Part shown: positions 17,919-26,898 of the stretch, piece by piece
Position numbering within the stretch: the stretch's first letter is position 1
How the letters are laid out: every line of letters starts with the position of its first letter
From: Lactobacillus agrestimuris
GTDB taxonomy: Bacteria > Bacillota > Bacilli > Lactobacillales > Lactobacillaceae
Direction: 5' to 3'
Assembly: GCF_943193025.1 (NCBI RefSeq)
Contig: NZ_CALPCQ010000001.1
Coordinates: 62,001-126,000 of the forward strand
DNA length: 64,000 bases
Notes under the pieces: generated by a model
Database searches by the model: none
What the model saw: the letters and a program-made list of their open reading frames with translations, nothing else
What the model was told of the DNA's origin: nothing
Made by a program: the position numbers and the translations under genes

Positions 17919-18338
17919 ATGATTCACGAGCATTCGGCTGGTAGTATTATTTATCGTATAGAAAATGGCGACGTTCATTTTTTAATTGTTGAAAGTGTTT
18001 TGCACCACACATGGGGTTTTCCAAAGGGACACTTGGAACCTGGTGAAACTGAACAAGAAGCAGCAAAGCGTGAAGTAGCTGAAGAAGTAGGTTTGTATCC
18101 AGAGTTTGATTTCAATTTTCACAGAGATATTGAATATGTAACTGAAGAAAAAACAATAAAAAAGGTAGATTTCTTTTTAAGTGAGTTTGTTAAGAATCAA
18201 CATGTAGTTGATCAAGTAGAAGAAATTTTGAATTCTAAATGGGTTACTTTGGATCAAGCCAAAGATTATTTACCAACTGATCGTGGTCTTAATGAAATCT
18301 TGCAAGATGCGATAGCTTATTTGAATGATAAAAAATAA
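17919..18338 (+). CDS. Nudix hydrolase, Ap4A hydrolase-like
   Basis: Nudix-fold pyrophosphohydrolase, 139 aa, close to asymmetric bis(5'-nucleosyl)-tetraphosphatases by length and by the flanking HTWGFPKGHLEPGE segment. The Nudix box runs from Gly37 to about Leu59, with the catalytic REVAEEVG core at 51-58. The ATG follows AAGGGGG. A TATAAT at 17884-17889 gives a plausible -10 with a weak -35. It is followed by a small hairpin and then the UDG gene 44 bases on. Confidence 0.88.
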   Translation: MIHEHSAGSIIYRIENGDVHFLIVESVLHHTWGFPKGHLEPGETEQEAAKREVAEEVGLYPEFDFNFHRDIEYVTEEKTIKKVDFFLSEFVKNQHVVDQVEEILNSKWVTLDQAKDYLPTDRGLNEILQDAIAYLNDKK

Positions 18339-18340
18339 GG

Positions 18341-18367
18341 AAGTGGACCAGAGTGCCCACTTTTTTT
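18341..18367 (+). terminator. Weak terminator after the Nudix gene
   Basis: Six-bp stem (18341-18346 and 18357-18362) followed by T-tract, close before the RBS of the next gene, so read-through is likely. Confidence 0.6.
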
Positions 18368-18384
18368 AATAGGAGAATTTATTG

Positions 18385-19032
18385 ATGAAATATCCAGATG
18401 AGCTAATTGAAAAGGTTAAAAAACGATCTGCAGGGATGCGTTTAGAAGGAATTAATGAGGGTGCAGGTCCAAAAAATCCGGCTTTAATGATTATTGGGGA
18501 AGCACCTGGTAGAGAAGAAATTGTTTCTCATATTCCATTTCATGGAGACTCGGGTAAGGAATTGATGAAGTCTTTGGCAAGTATTGGGCTCACTAGGGAT
18601 GATGTTTATATTACTTCGGCTGTTCGGAGCCGCCCATACGATATTAAAGAAGTCTTTAGTAAACGAAAAAATAAAATAGTTACAAAATATCCAAATCGAA
18701 AACCAACTAAAAAAGAGATTCTGGCTCATGCATTATTCTTGGATTATGAAATAAAAATGGTAAAGCCAAAGCTAATTGTTGCTGTTGGAAATACTGCCTT
18801 AGAAAGATTGCTGGGTCCGGGACATAAGATTTCACAAGAGCATGGGACAGTTATTAAGAATACGCCAATTCTTAAATTAAATGAAAAAGAAGATGGATAT
18901 GTATGGTCGAAAAAAAAGTACACTATTTTTCCGCAATATCATCCGGCAGCTGTATTTTATAATCGAAAATTGACCGATGTAATTCCAAAAGACTGGCAGG
19001 TTATAAAGAAATATTTAAAGAAGGAAAAGTAA
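18385..19032 (+). CDS. Uracil-DNA glycosylase-superfamily protein
   Basis: A 215-aa protein of the UDG superfamily, resembling family 4/5 enzymes. Motif 1 is GEAPGREE at 39-46, a conserved HGDSGKEL follows, and motif 2 is HPAA at about 186-189. Family 4 enzymes bind a 4Fe-4S cluster with four cysteines; this protein contains no cysteine at all, so the cluster is absent. It may still remove uracil, or have a different base specificity. The ATG at 18385 is 9 bases after AGGAG; a TTG at 18382 is in frame one codon earlier. The stop is immediately followed by the TTG start of the SGNH gene. Confidence 0.82.
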   Translation: MKYPDELIEKVKKRSAGMRLEGINEGAGPKNPALMIIGEAPGREEIVSHIPFHGDSGKELMKSLASIGLTRDDVYITSAVRSRPYDIKEVFSKRKNKIVTKYPNRKPTKKEILAHALFLDYEIKMVKPKLIVAVGNTALERLLGPGHKISQEHGTVIKNTPILKLNEKEDGYVWSKKKYTIFPQYHPAAVFYNRKLTDVIPKDWQVIKKYLKKEK

Positions 19033-19815
19033 TTGAGTAACGAAACATTTTTAATTTCAATTAGACAAAATAATGACCTATCTGATGTTGCCGTTGCAGA
19101 ACTCAGAAATGACCTTGATTTACATCCACTTAATCAGAGACTATATACAAGTTTTGCAAGCATGCCCGGTAATGCCCGAAAGTATGCAGTTAACCAAATG
19201 AAGACGCAGGTTGAACCTTTAACAGGTAAGAAAATTTTGTTTTTAGGCTCTTCAGTTACTTTAGGATTTGGAGCTCTAGGAGAATCATTTGTTGATTATC
19301 TTTGGAAAATTGATGGAGTTGAAGCTATCAAGGATGCTGAAAACGGTACTACTTTAGTTGATAAAAATACCAGCTACCCAGGTGATTCATATTTGGAACG
19401 TTTTCGTGAGGATTTGAAAGAAGTATTACCTGATATGTTAGTAATCCAACTTTCGACTAATGATGCAAGGTTGGGTAATAGTGCAATTGGAGAAGTCAAA
19501 GATAAAGATTTTGATACTCAAACGGTAATTGGCAGTTTACAAACAATAATTACTGAAGCACAGAAAAAGTGGAATTGTCCAATTGTGATTTTTACTAATC
19601 CATACTTTGAAAATCCAACTTATGCCAAAATGGTTGAAAAAACGCAAGAATTGAGTGAAAAGTATCGAATTGAATTAATTGATTTATTTAATAATCAAGA
19701 TTTTAAAAGCCAAAGTAATCTCTACATGGTTGATCAAGTTCATCCAACTAGAGCAGGGTATCTTGAAAAGTGGTTACCAGTTTTTGAGAAAAAACTAGTT
19801 AAATATTTTAAATAG
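19033..19815 (+). CDS. SGNH/GDSL-family hydrolase
   Basis: Predicted esterase/lipase of the SGNH fold, 260 aa. Block I is LFLGSSVTLGFG (Ser nucleophile in GSSVT), block III is LSTNDA, and block V is DQVHPT with the catalytic Asp and His. There is no signal peptide, so it is probably cytoplasmic. The start is TTG, directly after the upstream stop and 4 bases after AAGGAAAAG, indicating co-translation with the UDG-like gene. The substrate is unknown. Confidence 0.85.
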   Translation: MSNETFLISIRQNNDLSDVAVAELRNDLDLHPLNQRLYTSFASMPGNARKYAVNQMKTQVEPLTGKKILFLGSSVTLGFGALGESFVDYLWKIDGVEAIKDAENGTTLVDKNTSYPGDSYLERFREDLKEVLPDMLVIQLSTNDARLGNSAIGEVKDKDFDTQTVIGSLQTIITEAQKKWNCPIVIFTNPYFENPTYAKMVEKTQELSEKYRIELIDLFNNQDFKSQSNLYMVDQVHPTRAGYLEKWLPVFEKKLVKYFK

Positions 19816-19834
19816 TAATGTTAAGCAAAAAAAT

Positions 19835-19863
19835 AAAGAGCTAGAATTTCACTAGCTCTTTTC
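19835..19863. terminator. Bidirectional terminator between SGNH gene and lexA
   Basis: Perfect 10-bp stem (19835-19844 and 19852-19861) with flanking A and T runs. It serves both convergent genes. Confidence 0.85.
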
Positions 19864-19872
19864 TTATTGATT

Positions 19873-20496
19873 CTATTCAATACCAGTACGATACAAACTA
19901 ACAACTTTACCAAGAATTGTAACGTTTGAAAGAATAATTGGATCCATTGTATCGTTTTCTGGTTGCAAACGAATATGACCATCTTCTTTATAAAAACGTT
20001 TGACCGTTGCTTCATCATCGTCAGTCATGGCAACAACAATTTCCCCATTATCAGCAGTACTTTGCTTTCTAACTATAATTTCATCACCATTAAAAATACC
20101 TGCATTGATCATGCTTTCACCCTGAACTTTAAGCATGAATAATTCACCGGCATCTGCTTTAAGATCAGGTGGAAGTGGGAAATAATCTTCTACATCTTCG
20201 TAAGCTAAGATTGGTTGACCAGCAGTAACTTTTCCGATTACTGGGATTTCTTTTGGCTTAATGCCAAGTTCCTTTAAACCGTCCTTGGTAATTTCAAGGG
20301 CACGAGGCTTAGTTGCGTCCTTAAACAATAGGCCTTTTCTCTCAAGTCGAGACAAGTGACCATGAACCGTTGAAGTTGAAGAAAGATCAACTGCTGAACA
20401 GATTTCTCTAACAGTAGGTGGAAATCCACGATTTTCAACAGTATCATAAATATATTGCAAAATTTCAATTTGTTTAGTTTCGTAATTTTTTCTCAT
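19873..20496 (-). CDS. lexA: SOS repressor LexA
   Basis: Transcriptional repressor of the SOS regulon that self-cleaves when stimulated by RecA filaments. The product is 207 aa. A winged-helix DNA-binding domain (1-70, with [21 protein letters not shown]) is joined to a peptidase S24 domain. The cleavage bond is Ala92-Gly93 (VTAGQP), the nucleophile is Ser128 (QGESM) and the general base is Lys166 (ATVKRFY). GGAG lies upstream of the ATG. It is divergent from a ynzC-like gene, as in Bacillus, where the yneA-yneB-ynzC unit is SOS-controlled. A DinR-type box lies over its -35. Confidence 0.97.
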   Translation of the reverse strand: MRKNYETKQIEILQYIYDTVENRGFPPTVREICSAVDLSSTSTVHGHLSRLERKGLLFKDATKPRALEITKDGLKELGIKPKEIPVIGKVTAGQPILAYEDVEDYFPLPPDLKADAGELFMLKVQGESMINAGIFNGDEIIVRKQSTADNGEIVVAMTDDDEATVKRFYKEDGHIRLQPENDTMDPIILSNVTILGKVVSLYRTGIE

Positions 20497-20543
20497 AACA
20501 ATGCTCCAAATAAGAGTGTATTTGATAGTTTATCTTAGTAGTT

Positions 20544-20572
20544 ATTTTAACAAAAAAGATTCAGATTTACAA
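20544..20572 (-). promoter_or_regulatory. Promoter of lexA
   Basis: On the minus strand: TTGTAA (20572-20567), 17-bp spacer, TAAAAT (20549-20544). Confidence 0.65.
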
Positions 20573-20583
20573 ACAGGCGTTCT
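20570..20583. promoter_or_regulatory. LexA (DinR) box
   Basis: CAAAC-AGGC-GTTCT on +, i.e. AGAAC-GCCT-GTTTG on -. This matches the Firmicutes DinR pattern CGAAC-N4-GTTCG with common variants. It covers the lexA -35, so LexA would repress its own gene, and it lies about 20 bp upstream of the divergent promoter. Confidence 0.75.
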
Positions 20584-20603
20584 AAGCATTTTGGCTTTTT
20601 TTA

Positions 20604-20632
20604 TTGGTATAAATACTGTAAACTAATAATAT
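20604..20632 (+). promoter_or_regulatory. Promoter of the ynzC-like gene
   Basis: TTGGTA (20604-20609), 17-bp spacer, TAATAT (20627-20632). Confidence 0.5.
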
Positions 20633-20640
20633 AGTTTACA
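20617..20640. promoter_or_regulatory. Inverted repeat over the ynzC -10 (operator candidate)
   Basis: Perfect 9-bp inverted repeat TGTAAACTA / TAGTTTACA separated by 6 bases, overlapping the -10. It differs from the LexA box, so a second regulator may act here. Confidence 0.5.
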
Positions 20641-20656
20641 AGAAAGGGTGTTTTTT

Positions 20657-20905
20657 ATGTCTGAAAAAAATATTGATGATGTAACAAAAAGAATAAACGA
20701 ATTGTACCATAAGAAAGAAAAAGAAGGCTTAACACCTGAAGAAGAAGCAGAAAGAAAAGAATTACATAAGAAGTTCTTGGAAAACTTCCGTGCCGGATTT
20801 AAACAACAAATTGAAGACATGGTTATTCTTGACAAGAATGGTAAGGAAGTAACTTCTGAAAAAGCCAAAAAGGCTCAACGTAAAAAGGGTCTTAGAAAAG
20901 ATTAA
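20657..20905 (+). CDS. DUF896/YnzC-family protein
   Basis: Small charged protein of 82 aa (two-helix bundle family, DUF896/YnzC). It shows the family core ELYHKKEKEGLTPEEEAER followed by FRAGFKQQIEDM. In Bacillus, ynzC sits in the SOS-induced yneAB-ynzC operon next to lexA; here it keeps the place beside lexA but yneA and yneB are absent. The ATG at 20657 follows AGAAAGGG; a GTG at 20648 is in frame but overlaps that site. The molecular function is unknown. Confidence 0.88.
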   Translation: MSEKNIDDVTKRINELYHKKEKEGLTPEEEAERKELHKKFLENFRAGFKQQIEDMVILDKNGKEVTSEKAKKAQRKKGLRKD

Positions 20906-20975
20906 TTTTTGTCTTTAAATATTTCTTAACTCTGGTAAGATATATATGTTAGTTAATGGAGGAATTTGAAAGATT

Positions 20976-21197
20976 ATGAATTTAGGTTTAGCAATTGTAT
21001 TAATTATCGTCGCATTAGGTATCGGCCTTGTAGGTGGTTTTTACGGTGCCAGAGCATATATGAAGAAATATTTTAAGGATAATCCTCCAATTAATGAAGA
21101 TATGATTGTTGCCATGATGTCACAAATGGGACAAAAGCCATCTGCTAAGAAGGTTAACCAAGTGATGAATATGATGAAACATCAACAAGGTAGATAA
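20976..21197 (+). CDS. UPF0154 (YneF-like) membrane protein
   Basis: Protein of 73 aa with one N-terminal membrane helix (about 4-27, [19 protein letters not shown]) and a conserved soluble tail ([19 protein letters not shown] and [10 protein letters not shown]). This is the UPF0154/YneF family, conserved in Firmicutes and of unknown function. The ATG follows GGAGG. An extended -10 (TGG-TAAGAT, 20933-20941) precedes it and a strong terminator follows, so it is probably monocistronic. Confidence 0.9.
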   Translation: MNLGLAIVLIIVALGIGLVGGFYGARAYMKKYFKDNPPINEDMIVAMMSQMGQKPSAKKVNQVMNMMKHQQGR

Positions 21198-21227
21198 TTC
21201 AATATCTTAAAATATTGGTATATCTGT

Positions 21228-21256
21228 AAAGACGAAGAGATTATTCTTCGTCTTTT
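21228..21256 (+). terminator. Terminator after the UPF0154 gene
   Basis: Perfect 11-bp stem (21228-21238 and 21245-21255), 6-base loop, T-tract. It lies just upstream of the multidrug ABC operon. Confidence 0.85.
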
Positions 21257-21280
21257 TTGTGCTATCAAAGGGGTGAAAAG

Positions 21281-23047
21281 ATGGGGATTTTTAGAAAACT
21301 GGGATGGTTTTTTAGGAAAGAAAAGAAGAGATACATATTAGGAATTATATTTTTAGCATTAACTTCTTTTGCTAATCTAGTTCCACCAAGGGTGTTGGGA
21401 CTAATGTCGGATCGACTTGATAAAGGTCATATTACTTGGGGACAATATGGTATTTTGGTATTGGCAATTGTTGCTGCGGCTATCGTGCTTTATGTGTTGC
21501 GTTATTTTTGGCGTAAGCAAATCTGGGGCGGTGCTGCAGAGCTTGAACGGCAAATGAGATCAAAGTTATTTGACCATTTTATGAAAATGGATCGAACTTT
21601 TTATCAGCGTCACAGAATTGGGGATTTAATGGCGCATGCGACTAATGATGTTTCCGCAATTCAAAATGTTGCTGGAGATGGTGTTTTAACATTAGTCGAT
21701 TCTCTAATGATGGGACTTTCAACAATGATTGCCATGATTATCTTTGTTGATTTTCGTTTGACAATTGTAGCACTTTTGCCACTGCCTTTTTTAGCATGGG
21801 GCGCGCAGAAACTTGGAGATCGACTTCATGATTCGTTTAATGATTCACAAGCTGCATTTTCTAGATTGAATAATAAAACTCAAGAATCTGTTTCTGGTAT
21901 TAAAGTTTTAAAAACGTTTGGTCAAGGAAAAGAAGATACTGAAGCGTTTGATCGAATGGTAAATGATACTATTCGAATTAACCGTAAAGTATTTGTCTGG
22001 GATTCATTATTCGACCCCCTTGGAACAATTATTATTGGTTTAACTTACACAATCACAATTATTTATGGTGGTATTTTAGTAACTAATAAAGTCCTCACAA
22101 TTGGACAATTAGTCTCATTCATTGCTTATATTGGAAACATGGTTTGGCCAATGTTTGCTATCGGATATTTATTCAATATTTTGGAGCGTGGTAGTGCTAG
22201 CTACGATCGTGTGCAGAAGCTTCTTGATGAAAAGCCAACAATTACCGATGCAAATGCGGATGAGAATATTACGGCCGATGATATTGCAGGAGATTTAAAG
22301 TACCAAATTAAGTCATTTGCCTATCCAGATGAAAAAGATATTCCAGTTCTTCAAAATATTGATTTTAAATTAAAAAAGGGTCAAACGCTTGGTTTAGTTG
22401 GGAAAGTTGGTGCAGGTAAAACTACAATTATTCAACTACTCCTGCGTGAATTCGACACTTACGACGGTCAAATTACCCTTAATGGTCATGATATTCGTGA
22501 AGTGCCGCTGAATGTACTATTGAGACAAATTTCTTACGTTCCGCAGAACAATTATCTGTTTTCAACGAGTATTCAGAAGAATATTGCCTTTTCTGATTCG
22601 GGAGCTGAAGATAGTCAAATTATTGAAGCCGCTCAAAAGAGTGATTTGCATAATGATATTTTGCAAATGCCGCGTTCGTACCAAACTCTGGTTGGGGAAA
22701 ATGGTATATCACTTTCGGGTGGTCAAAAACAAAGAATGTCGATTGCCAGAGCGCTACTTAAACATAGTCAAATCCTAATTATGGATGATGCTTTGTCTGC
22801 AGTGGATGCAAGAACTGAAACTGATATATTGAAGGCATTACGTAAGGAAAGAAAAGGTAAGACTACCTTGATTGCGGCTCACCGTTTAACCTCTGTGATG
22901 AATGCTGACTTAATTTTAGTATTGAGAAACGGACAAATCGTTGAGCGAGGAACTCATAAAGAACTGCTTAAGCTTAATGGTTGGTATGCTGATATGTGGC
23001 GTAAACAAGAGTTAGAAGAAAAGGTTGGAGGTGAAGTGAATGAATAA
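21281..23047 (+). CDS. Heterodimeric multidrug ABC transporter, subunit 1 (LmrC/BmrC-like)
   Basis: Half-transporter of 588 aa with six membrane helices (1-310) and an ATPase domain. Walker A is GKVGAGKTT, the signature [16 protein letters not shown], and Walker B LIMDDALSAVD. The residue after the Walker B aspartate is Asp instead of the catalytic Glu, which marks the degenerate-site partner of heterodimeric exporters such as LmrCD and BmrCD. The ATG at 21281 follows AAGGGGTG. The last 8 bases overlap the next gene. Substrates are inferred as drugs or lipids only from the family. Confidence 0.92.
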   Translation: MGIFRKLGWFFRKEKKRYILGIIFLALTSFANLVPPRVLGLMSDRLDKGHITWGQYGILVLAIVAAAIVLYVLRYFWRKQIWGGAAELERQMRSKLFDHFMKMDRTFYQRHRIGDLMAHATNDVSAIQNVAGDGVLTLVDSLMMGLSTMIAMIIFVDFRLTIVALLPLPFLAWGAQKLGDRLHDSFNDSQAAFSRLNNKTQESVSGIKVLKTFGQGKEDTEAFDRMVNDTIRINRKVFVWDSLFDPLGTIIIGLTYTITIIYGGILVTNKVLTIGQLVSFIAYIGNMVWPMFAIGYLFNILERGSASYDRVQKLLDEKPTITDANADENITADDIAGDLKYQIKSFAYPDEKDIPVLQNIDFKLKKGQTLGLVGKVGAGKTTIIQLLLREFDTYDGQITLNGHDIREVPLNVLLRQISYVPQNNYLFSTSIQKNIAFSDSGAEDSQIIEAAQKSDLHNDILQMPRSYQTLVGENGISLSGGQKQRMSIARALLKHSQILIMDDALSAVDARTETDILKALRKERKGKTTLIAAHRLTSVMNADLILVLRNGQIVERGTHKELLKLNGWYADMWRKQELEEKVGGEVNE

Positions 23048-24833
23048 TGAAGAAAAGAATGAATCAGTTTGGGCACAAGCGATTCCTTTCAAAGAGCAAA
23101 TGCAAATTTTTAAGCGAATCATGGGATTTGTAAAAACTTTCAAATTTGAAATGTTAATTTCATTGTTTGGAGCATTTCTCGTTAGTGTGATCAACATGCT
23201 TTTGCCATATGGATTGCAATATTTCCTTGATCACTTTTTATTAAAACAAACTGCTACAGTCCAAATTATTATTTTTGCGGGAGCATTATATGCATTTGGA
23301 TCTTTACTAAAGGCGGTACTTCAGTTTACCTATGAATTTTTCTTTGCTTTAGGTTCGGAAAAGTCGCTAGAAAGTGTTCGTAAGGCACTTTATCGCAAGC
23401 TTCATACACTTGGGATGCGTTACTTTGATCAAACTCCAGCAGGTTCAATTGTCTCAAGAGTTACTAACGATACCATGACCTTGAGTAATTTCTTAGCAGT
23501 TTTATCAACTGTAGTTATAAGTATTTTTTCAATTGGCTCGGCACTAGTTGCGATGTTTTCAACTAATGTAACTGCCGGTTGGTTAATGCTGGCATTCTTG
23601 CCAATTCTTTTGATAATCATTTGGCTATATTCACAAAAGAGTTCAAAATTATATCGTAATTATCGTGAACGCTTGAGCCGAATTAATACTAACTTAAATG
23701 AATCAATTGAAGGTGTATCTTTGATTCAGCAATTCAAGCAAGAAGGACGCATGACTAATGAGTTCGAAGATGAAAACGGCGGTTTAATGAATACTCGGTT
23801 CAACATGATCCGCATTAATTCGCTACTTCTTTCACCTCTTACATCAATGCTTTATTCATTGGCACTTGCAGTTTCATTGATGTACTTTGGTTTTCCACTT
23901 CAAAAAACTTTTGTGCCAGCAGGTGTTGTTTATGCTTTCTCACAATATATTTCTCAATTCTTCAACCCGATTTCAACTATGATGGATCAAATGACTTTGT
24001 TCCAAGATGGTATTGTTGCTGGTAAGAGAATTTTTGGAATCTTAGATGATACTGAATATGAACCAAAGCAGAATCCAGAAGCTGGTTTGACTATTAGCAA
24101 AGGTAAGATTGAATTTAGACATGTTAGTTTCTCATATGATGGTAAGCATGAGATCTTACACGACATTAACTTCATCGTAAATCCAGGTGAAACTCTCGGA
24201 ATTGTTGGCCACACCGGTTCAGGTAAAAGTTCGATCATCAATGTTATGATGCGCTTTTATGAATTTCATAAAGGAGAAATTCTGATTGATGATGTTGATA
24301 TTAGAAAGTACCCGAAAGAAGAACTTCGCAGGAAACTAGGGTTAGTTTTGCAAGAGCCATTCATGTTTTATGGTGATATTTCTTCAAATATTCGTCTTTA
24401 TAATGACGAAATCACTGATGATCAAATTAAACAGGCTGCAGAAACAGTTCAGGCTGATCAGTTTATTGAAAAAATGCCAGGTAAGTATCATGCTAAAGTT
24501 ATTGAAGGAGGCGGAGAACTCAGCCAAGGTGAGCGTCAATTGGTCTCATTTGCTAGAACTTTGGTTACTGATCCGAAAGTCTTGGTTCTCGATGAAGCTA
24601 CAGCTAATGTTGATACCGAAACTGAAACCATGATTCAAAAAGGCTTAAAGACACTTCGTAAGGGTAGGACTACTTTAGCTATTGCCCACCGTTTATCAAC
24701 GATTGCAGATGCTGATCAAATTATTGTTTTAGATAAGGGTCGAATCATTGAAAAAGGCACTCATGATGAACTTTTAGCTAAGAAGGGATACTACTACGAC
24801 TTGTATACTTTGCAGAATAATAAGAATAAATAA
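23040..24833 (+). CDS. Heterodimeric multidrug ABC transporter, subunit 2 (LmrD/BmrD-like)
   Basis: Partner half-transporter of 597 aa with six helices (about 30-330). Walker A is GHTGSGKSS, the signature LSQGERQLVSFAR, and Walker B VLVLDEATANVD with the catalytic Glu present. This is the canonical-site subunit complementing the Asp-bearing subunit 1. Its ATG lies inside the 3' end of subunit 1 (8-base overlap), so the two are made in equal amounts. pepO begins 12 bases after its stop and may share the transcript. Confidence 0.93.
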   Translation: MNNEEKNESVWAQAIPFKEQMQIFKRIMGFVKTFKFEMLISLFGAFLVSVINMLLPYGLQYFLDHFLLKQTATVQIIIFAGALYAFGSLLKAVLQFTYEFFFALGSEKSLESVRKALYRKLHTLGMRYFDQTPAGSIVSRVTNDTMTLSNFLAVLSTVVISIFSIGSALVAMFSTNVTAGWLMLAFLPILLIIIWLYSQKSSKLYRNYRERLSRINTNLNESIEGVSLIQQFKQEGRMTNEFEDENGGLMNTRFNMIRINSLLLSPLTSMLYSLALAVSLMYFGFPLQKTFVPAGVVYAFSQYISQFFNPISTMMDQMTLFQDGIVAGKRIFGILDDTEYEPKQNPEAGLTISKGKIEFRHVSFSYDGKHEILHDINFIVNPGETLGIVGHTGSGKSSIINVMMRFYEFHKGEILIDDVDIRKYPKEELRRKLGLVLQEPFMFYGDISSNIRLYNDEITDDQIKQAAETVQADQFIEKMPGKYHAKVIEGGGELSQGERQLVSFARTLVTDPKVLVLDEATANVDTETETMIQKGLKTLRKGRTTLAIAHRLSTIADADQIIVLDKGRIIEKGTHDELLAKKGYYYDLYTLQNNKNK

Positions 24834-24845
24834 GGGGAGAAATCT

Positions 24846-26783
24846 ATGAAAAATTTATTTGCTGTACGTGGCGGTACTGGTGATTTAACTAAACCAGATG
24901 TTAATACTCGCATTCAGGATAACTTGTACTTAGCAGTTAACTCTGAATGGCAAAAAGATGCCGTAATTCCTGCTGATCGTACCGAAATTGGGGTCAATAC
25001 AGAAATTGATATGCGGATTGAAAAAAGAATGATGGACAACCTTGATTCCTTTGTTAAAGATGGTAATTTACCAGATTTAAAGAATCTTGATAAAGCAGTT
25101 AATTTATATAAATTAGCCAAGGATTTTGATCGTAGAAATTCTGAAGGTGCTGAACCTATCAAAAAGGATTTGGCCTTTTTAACTAGTGTAAATAACTTTG
25201 CAGGATTAAATGAAAAAGCTAAGGAGATTGCTTTTATTTCGGCTCTTCCATTTGGTTTTGATGTTGAAGCTGATATGAAAAATACTAAAGAACATGTTTT
25301 GGAGTTTTATGGTCCCGGAACTTTTTTGCCAGATACAACAAGTTACAAGCAAGATGATGCGGAGAAACTATTATCAATTTTAAAAGATCAAACTATTAAA
25401 ATGCTCGTAATGGCAGGAATGACCGAAGCTGAAGCAAGTAAATATGTTGAAGCTGGAATTGAGTTTGATAAAAAATTAGCTAAGGTCGTTAAGTCAACAG
25501 AAGAATGGGCAGATTATCCAGCAAGCTATAATCCCTATAATATCAATGACTTTTTAGCAAAATTCAAGTCCTTTAAGATGGAAAAATACATGCTTTCTAT
25601 GTTTGATAAACTTCCAGAAAAAGTTATTGTAACTGAACCAAGATACTTGGAAAAAGTAGATGACTTAGTAAATGAAGGTAATTTCGATCAAATTAAAGGT
25701 TGGATGATTATTAAGTTCATTAATGGTGTAAATAATCTCTTGTCTCAAGACTTCCGTGAAGCCGGATTTCCATTTGCTCAAGCTTTAAGTGGTCAAGATG
25801 AACTTGTTCCTCAAGCTCGTCATGCATATTACCTTACTAATGGAACGTTTGATGAAGTTCTCGGAATTTTCTATGGTAAGAAATATCTTGGTGATGAAGC
25901 AAAGCAAGACGTAATTAATATGATCCATAGTATGATCAAAATTTATGAATCACGTATTAAAAAAAATGACTGGCTTTCTGAAGAAACTAAGGAAAAGGCT
26001 ATTGTTAAGTTAAAGGCATTGGTTCTTAAAATCGGATATCCTGACAAGCAAGAAGAAATCTATGATTTGTTGAAGATTGATCCAGCCAAGAGTCTATATG
26101 AGAACGAAAAGATTAACGGCAAGATCATAACCGAATATAATTTGGCTAAATTGGATAAGCCTGTTGATCGTTCTGTTTTCCTCATGCCAGGAAACATGAA
26201 TAATGCTTGTTATGATCCACAAAGAAATGACATCACATTCCCAGCAGGTATTTTACAAGCGCCATTCTACGATCTTAATCAATCTCGTGGTGCTAATTAC
26301 GGCGGTATTGGTGCAACTATTGCTCACGAAATTTCTCATGCTTTCGACAACAATGGTGCCAAGTTTGATGAATTCGGAAATATGAAGAATTGGTGGAAGG
26401 ATTCAGACTTTAAAGAATTCGAAAAACGTACTAAAGCTGCAATTAATATCTATGATGGTCTTCAATATGGACCAAGCAAGTTAAATGGTAAACAAGTTGT
26501 GGCAGAAAATATTGCTGACCTTGGTGGTTTAACTTGTGCTATTCAGGCCAATAAATCTGAAGATGGTGATATGAAGGAATTATTTAAGAACTATGCACGT
26601 TCTTGGGCACAAAAGCAGCGACCAGAAGCAATTAAAACTGAGATTGCGACCGATGTTCATGCTCCACAGCCAACACGTGTTAATATTCCTTCACAATGCC
26701 AAGATGAATTTTATGAAACTTTCGATGTAAAAGAAACTGATGGTATGTGGCTTGATCCAGATAAACGAGTAACAATTTGGTAA
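24846..26783 (+). CDS. pepO: M13-family endopeptidase PepO
   Basis: Zinc metallo-endopeptidase of the neprilysin family (M13), 645 aa, without signal peptide: the cytoplasmic oligopeptidase of lactic acid bacteria. The zinc site HEISH is at about 493-497, and the third ligand lies in ENIADLGG (about 552-559). The C-terminal substrate-binding region includes HAPQPTRVN. The ATG follows AAGGGGAG, 12 bases after the ABC subunit. The C-terminus ends TIW, close to the family's usual CxVW with Cys replaced. Confidence 0.95.
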   Translation: MKNLFAVRGGTGDLTKPDVNTRIQDNLYLAVNSEWQKDAVIPADRTEIGVNTEIDMRIEKRMMDNLDSFVKDGNLPDLKNLDKAVNLYKLAKDFDRRNSEGAEPIKKDLAFLTSVNNFAGLNEKAKEIAFISALPFGFDVEADMKNTKEHVLEFYGPGTFLPDTTSYKQDDAEKLLSILKDQTIKMLVMAGMTEAEASKYVEAGIEFDKKLAKVVKSTEEWADYPASYNPYNINDFLAKFKSFKMEKYMLSMFDKLPEKVIVTEPRYLEKVDDLVNEGNFDQIKGWMIIKFINGVNNLLSQDFREAGFPFAQALSGQDELVPQARHAYYLTNGTFDEVLGIFYGKKYLGDEAKQDVINMIHSMIKIYESRIKKNDWLSEETKEKAIVKLKALVLKIGYPDKQEEIYDLLKIDPAKSLYENEKINGKIITEYNLAKLDKPVDRSVFLMPGNMNNACYDPQRNDITFPAGILQAPFYDLNQSRGANYGGIGATIAHEISHAFDNNGAKFDEFGNMKNWWKDSDFKEFEKRTKAAINIYDGLQYGPSKLNGKQVVAENIADLGGLTCAIQANKSEDGDMKELFKNYARSWAQKQRPEAIKTEIATDVHAPQPTRVNIPSQCQDEFYETFDVKETDGMWLDPDKRVTIW

Positions 26784-26787
26784 ATAA

Positions 26788-26817
26788 AATGATTAGCGTA
26801 AGCTAATCATTTTTTTA
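26788..26817 (+). terminator. Terminator after pepO
   Basis: Perfect 10-bp stem (26788-26797 and 26802-26811), GTAA tetraloop, T-tract. Confidence 0.9.
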
Positions 26818-26828
26818 ATACTTATATT

Positions 26829-26857
26829 TTGACAGCGATTACATAGATAGCTACACT
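26829..26857 (+). promoter_or_regulatory. Promoter of the GlcD-type oxidase gene
   Basis: TTGACA (26829-26834), 17-bp spacer, TACACT (26852-26857). Confidence 0.7.
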
Positions 26858-26898
26858 AAAGTTGACAAGGGATAATTTTAACGAAAGGAAAATGCATA

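Noticed and set aside
26862-26867. Second TTGACA upstream of the GlcD-type gene as a promoter
   Set aside because: No acceptable -10 at 16-18 bp, and the position falls in the RBS region. The upstream TTGACA at 26829 fits better.
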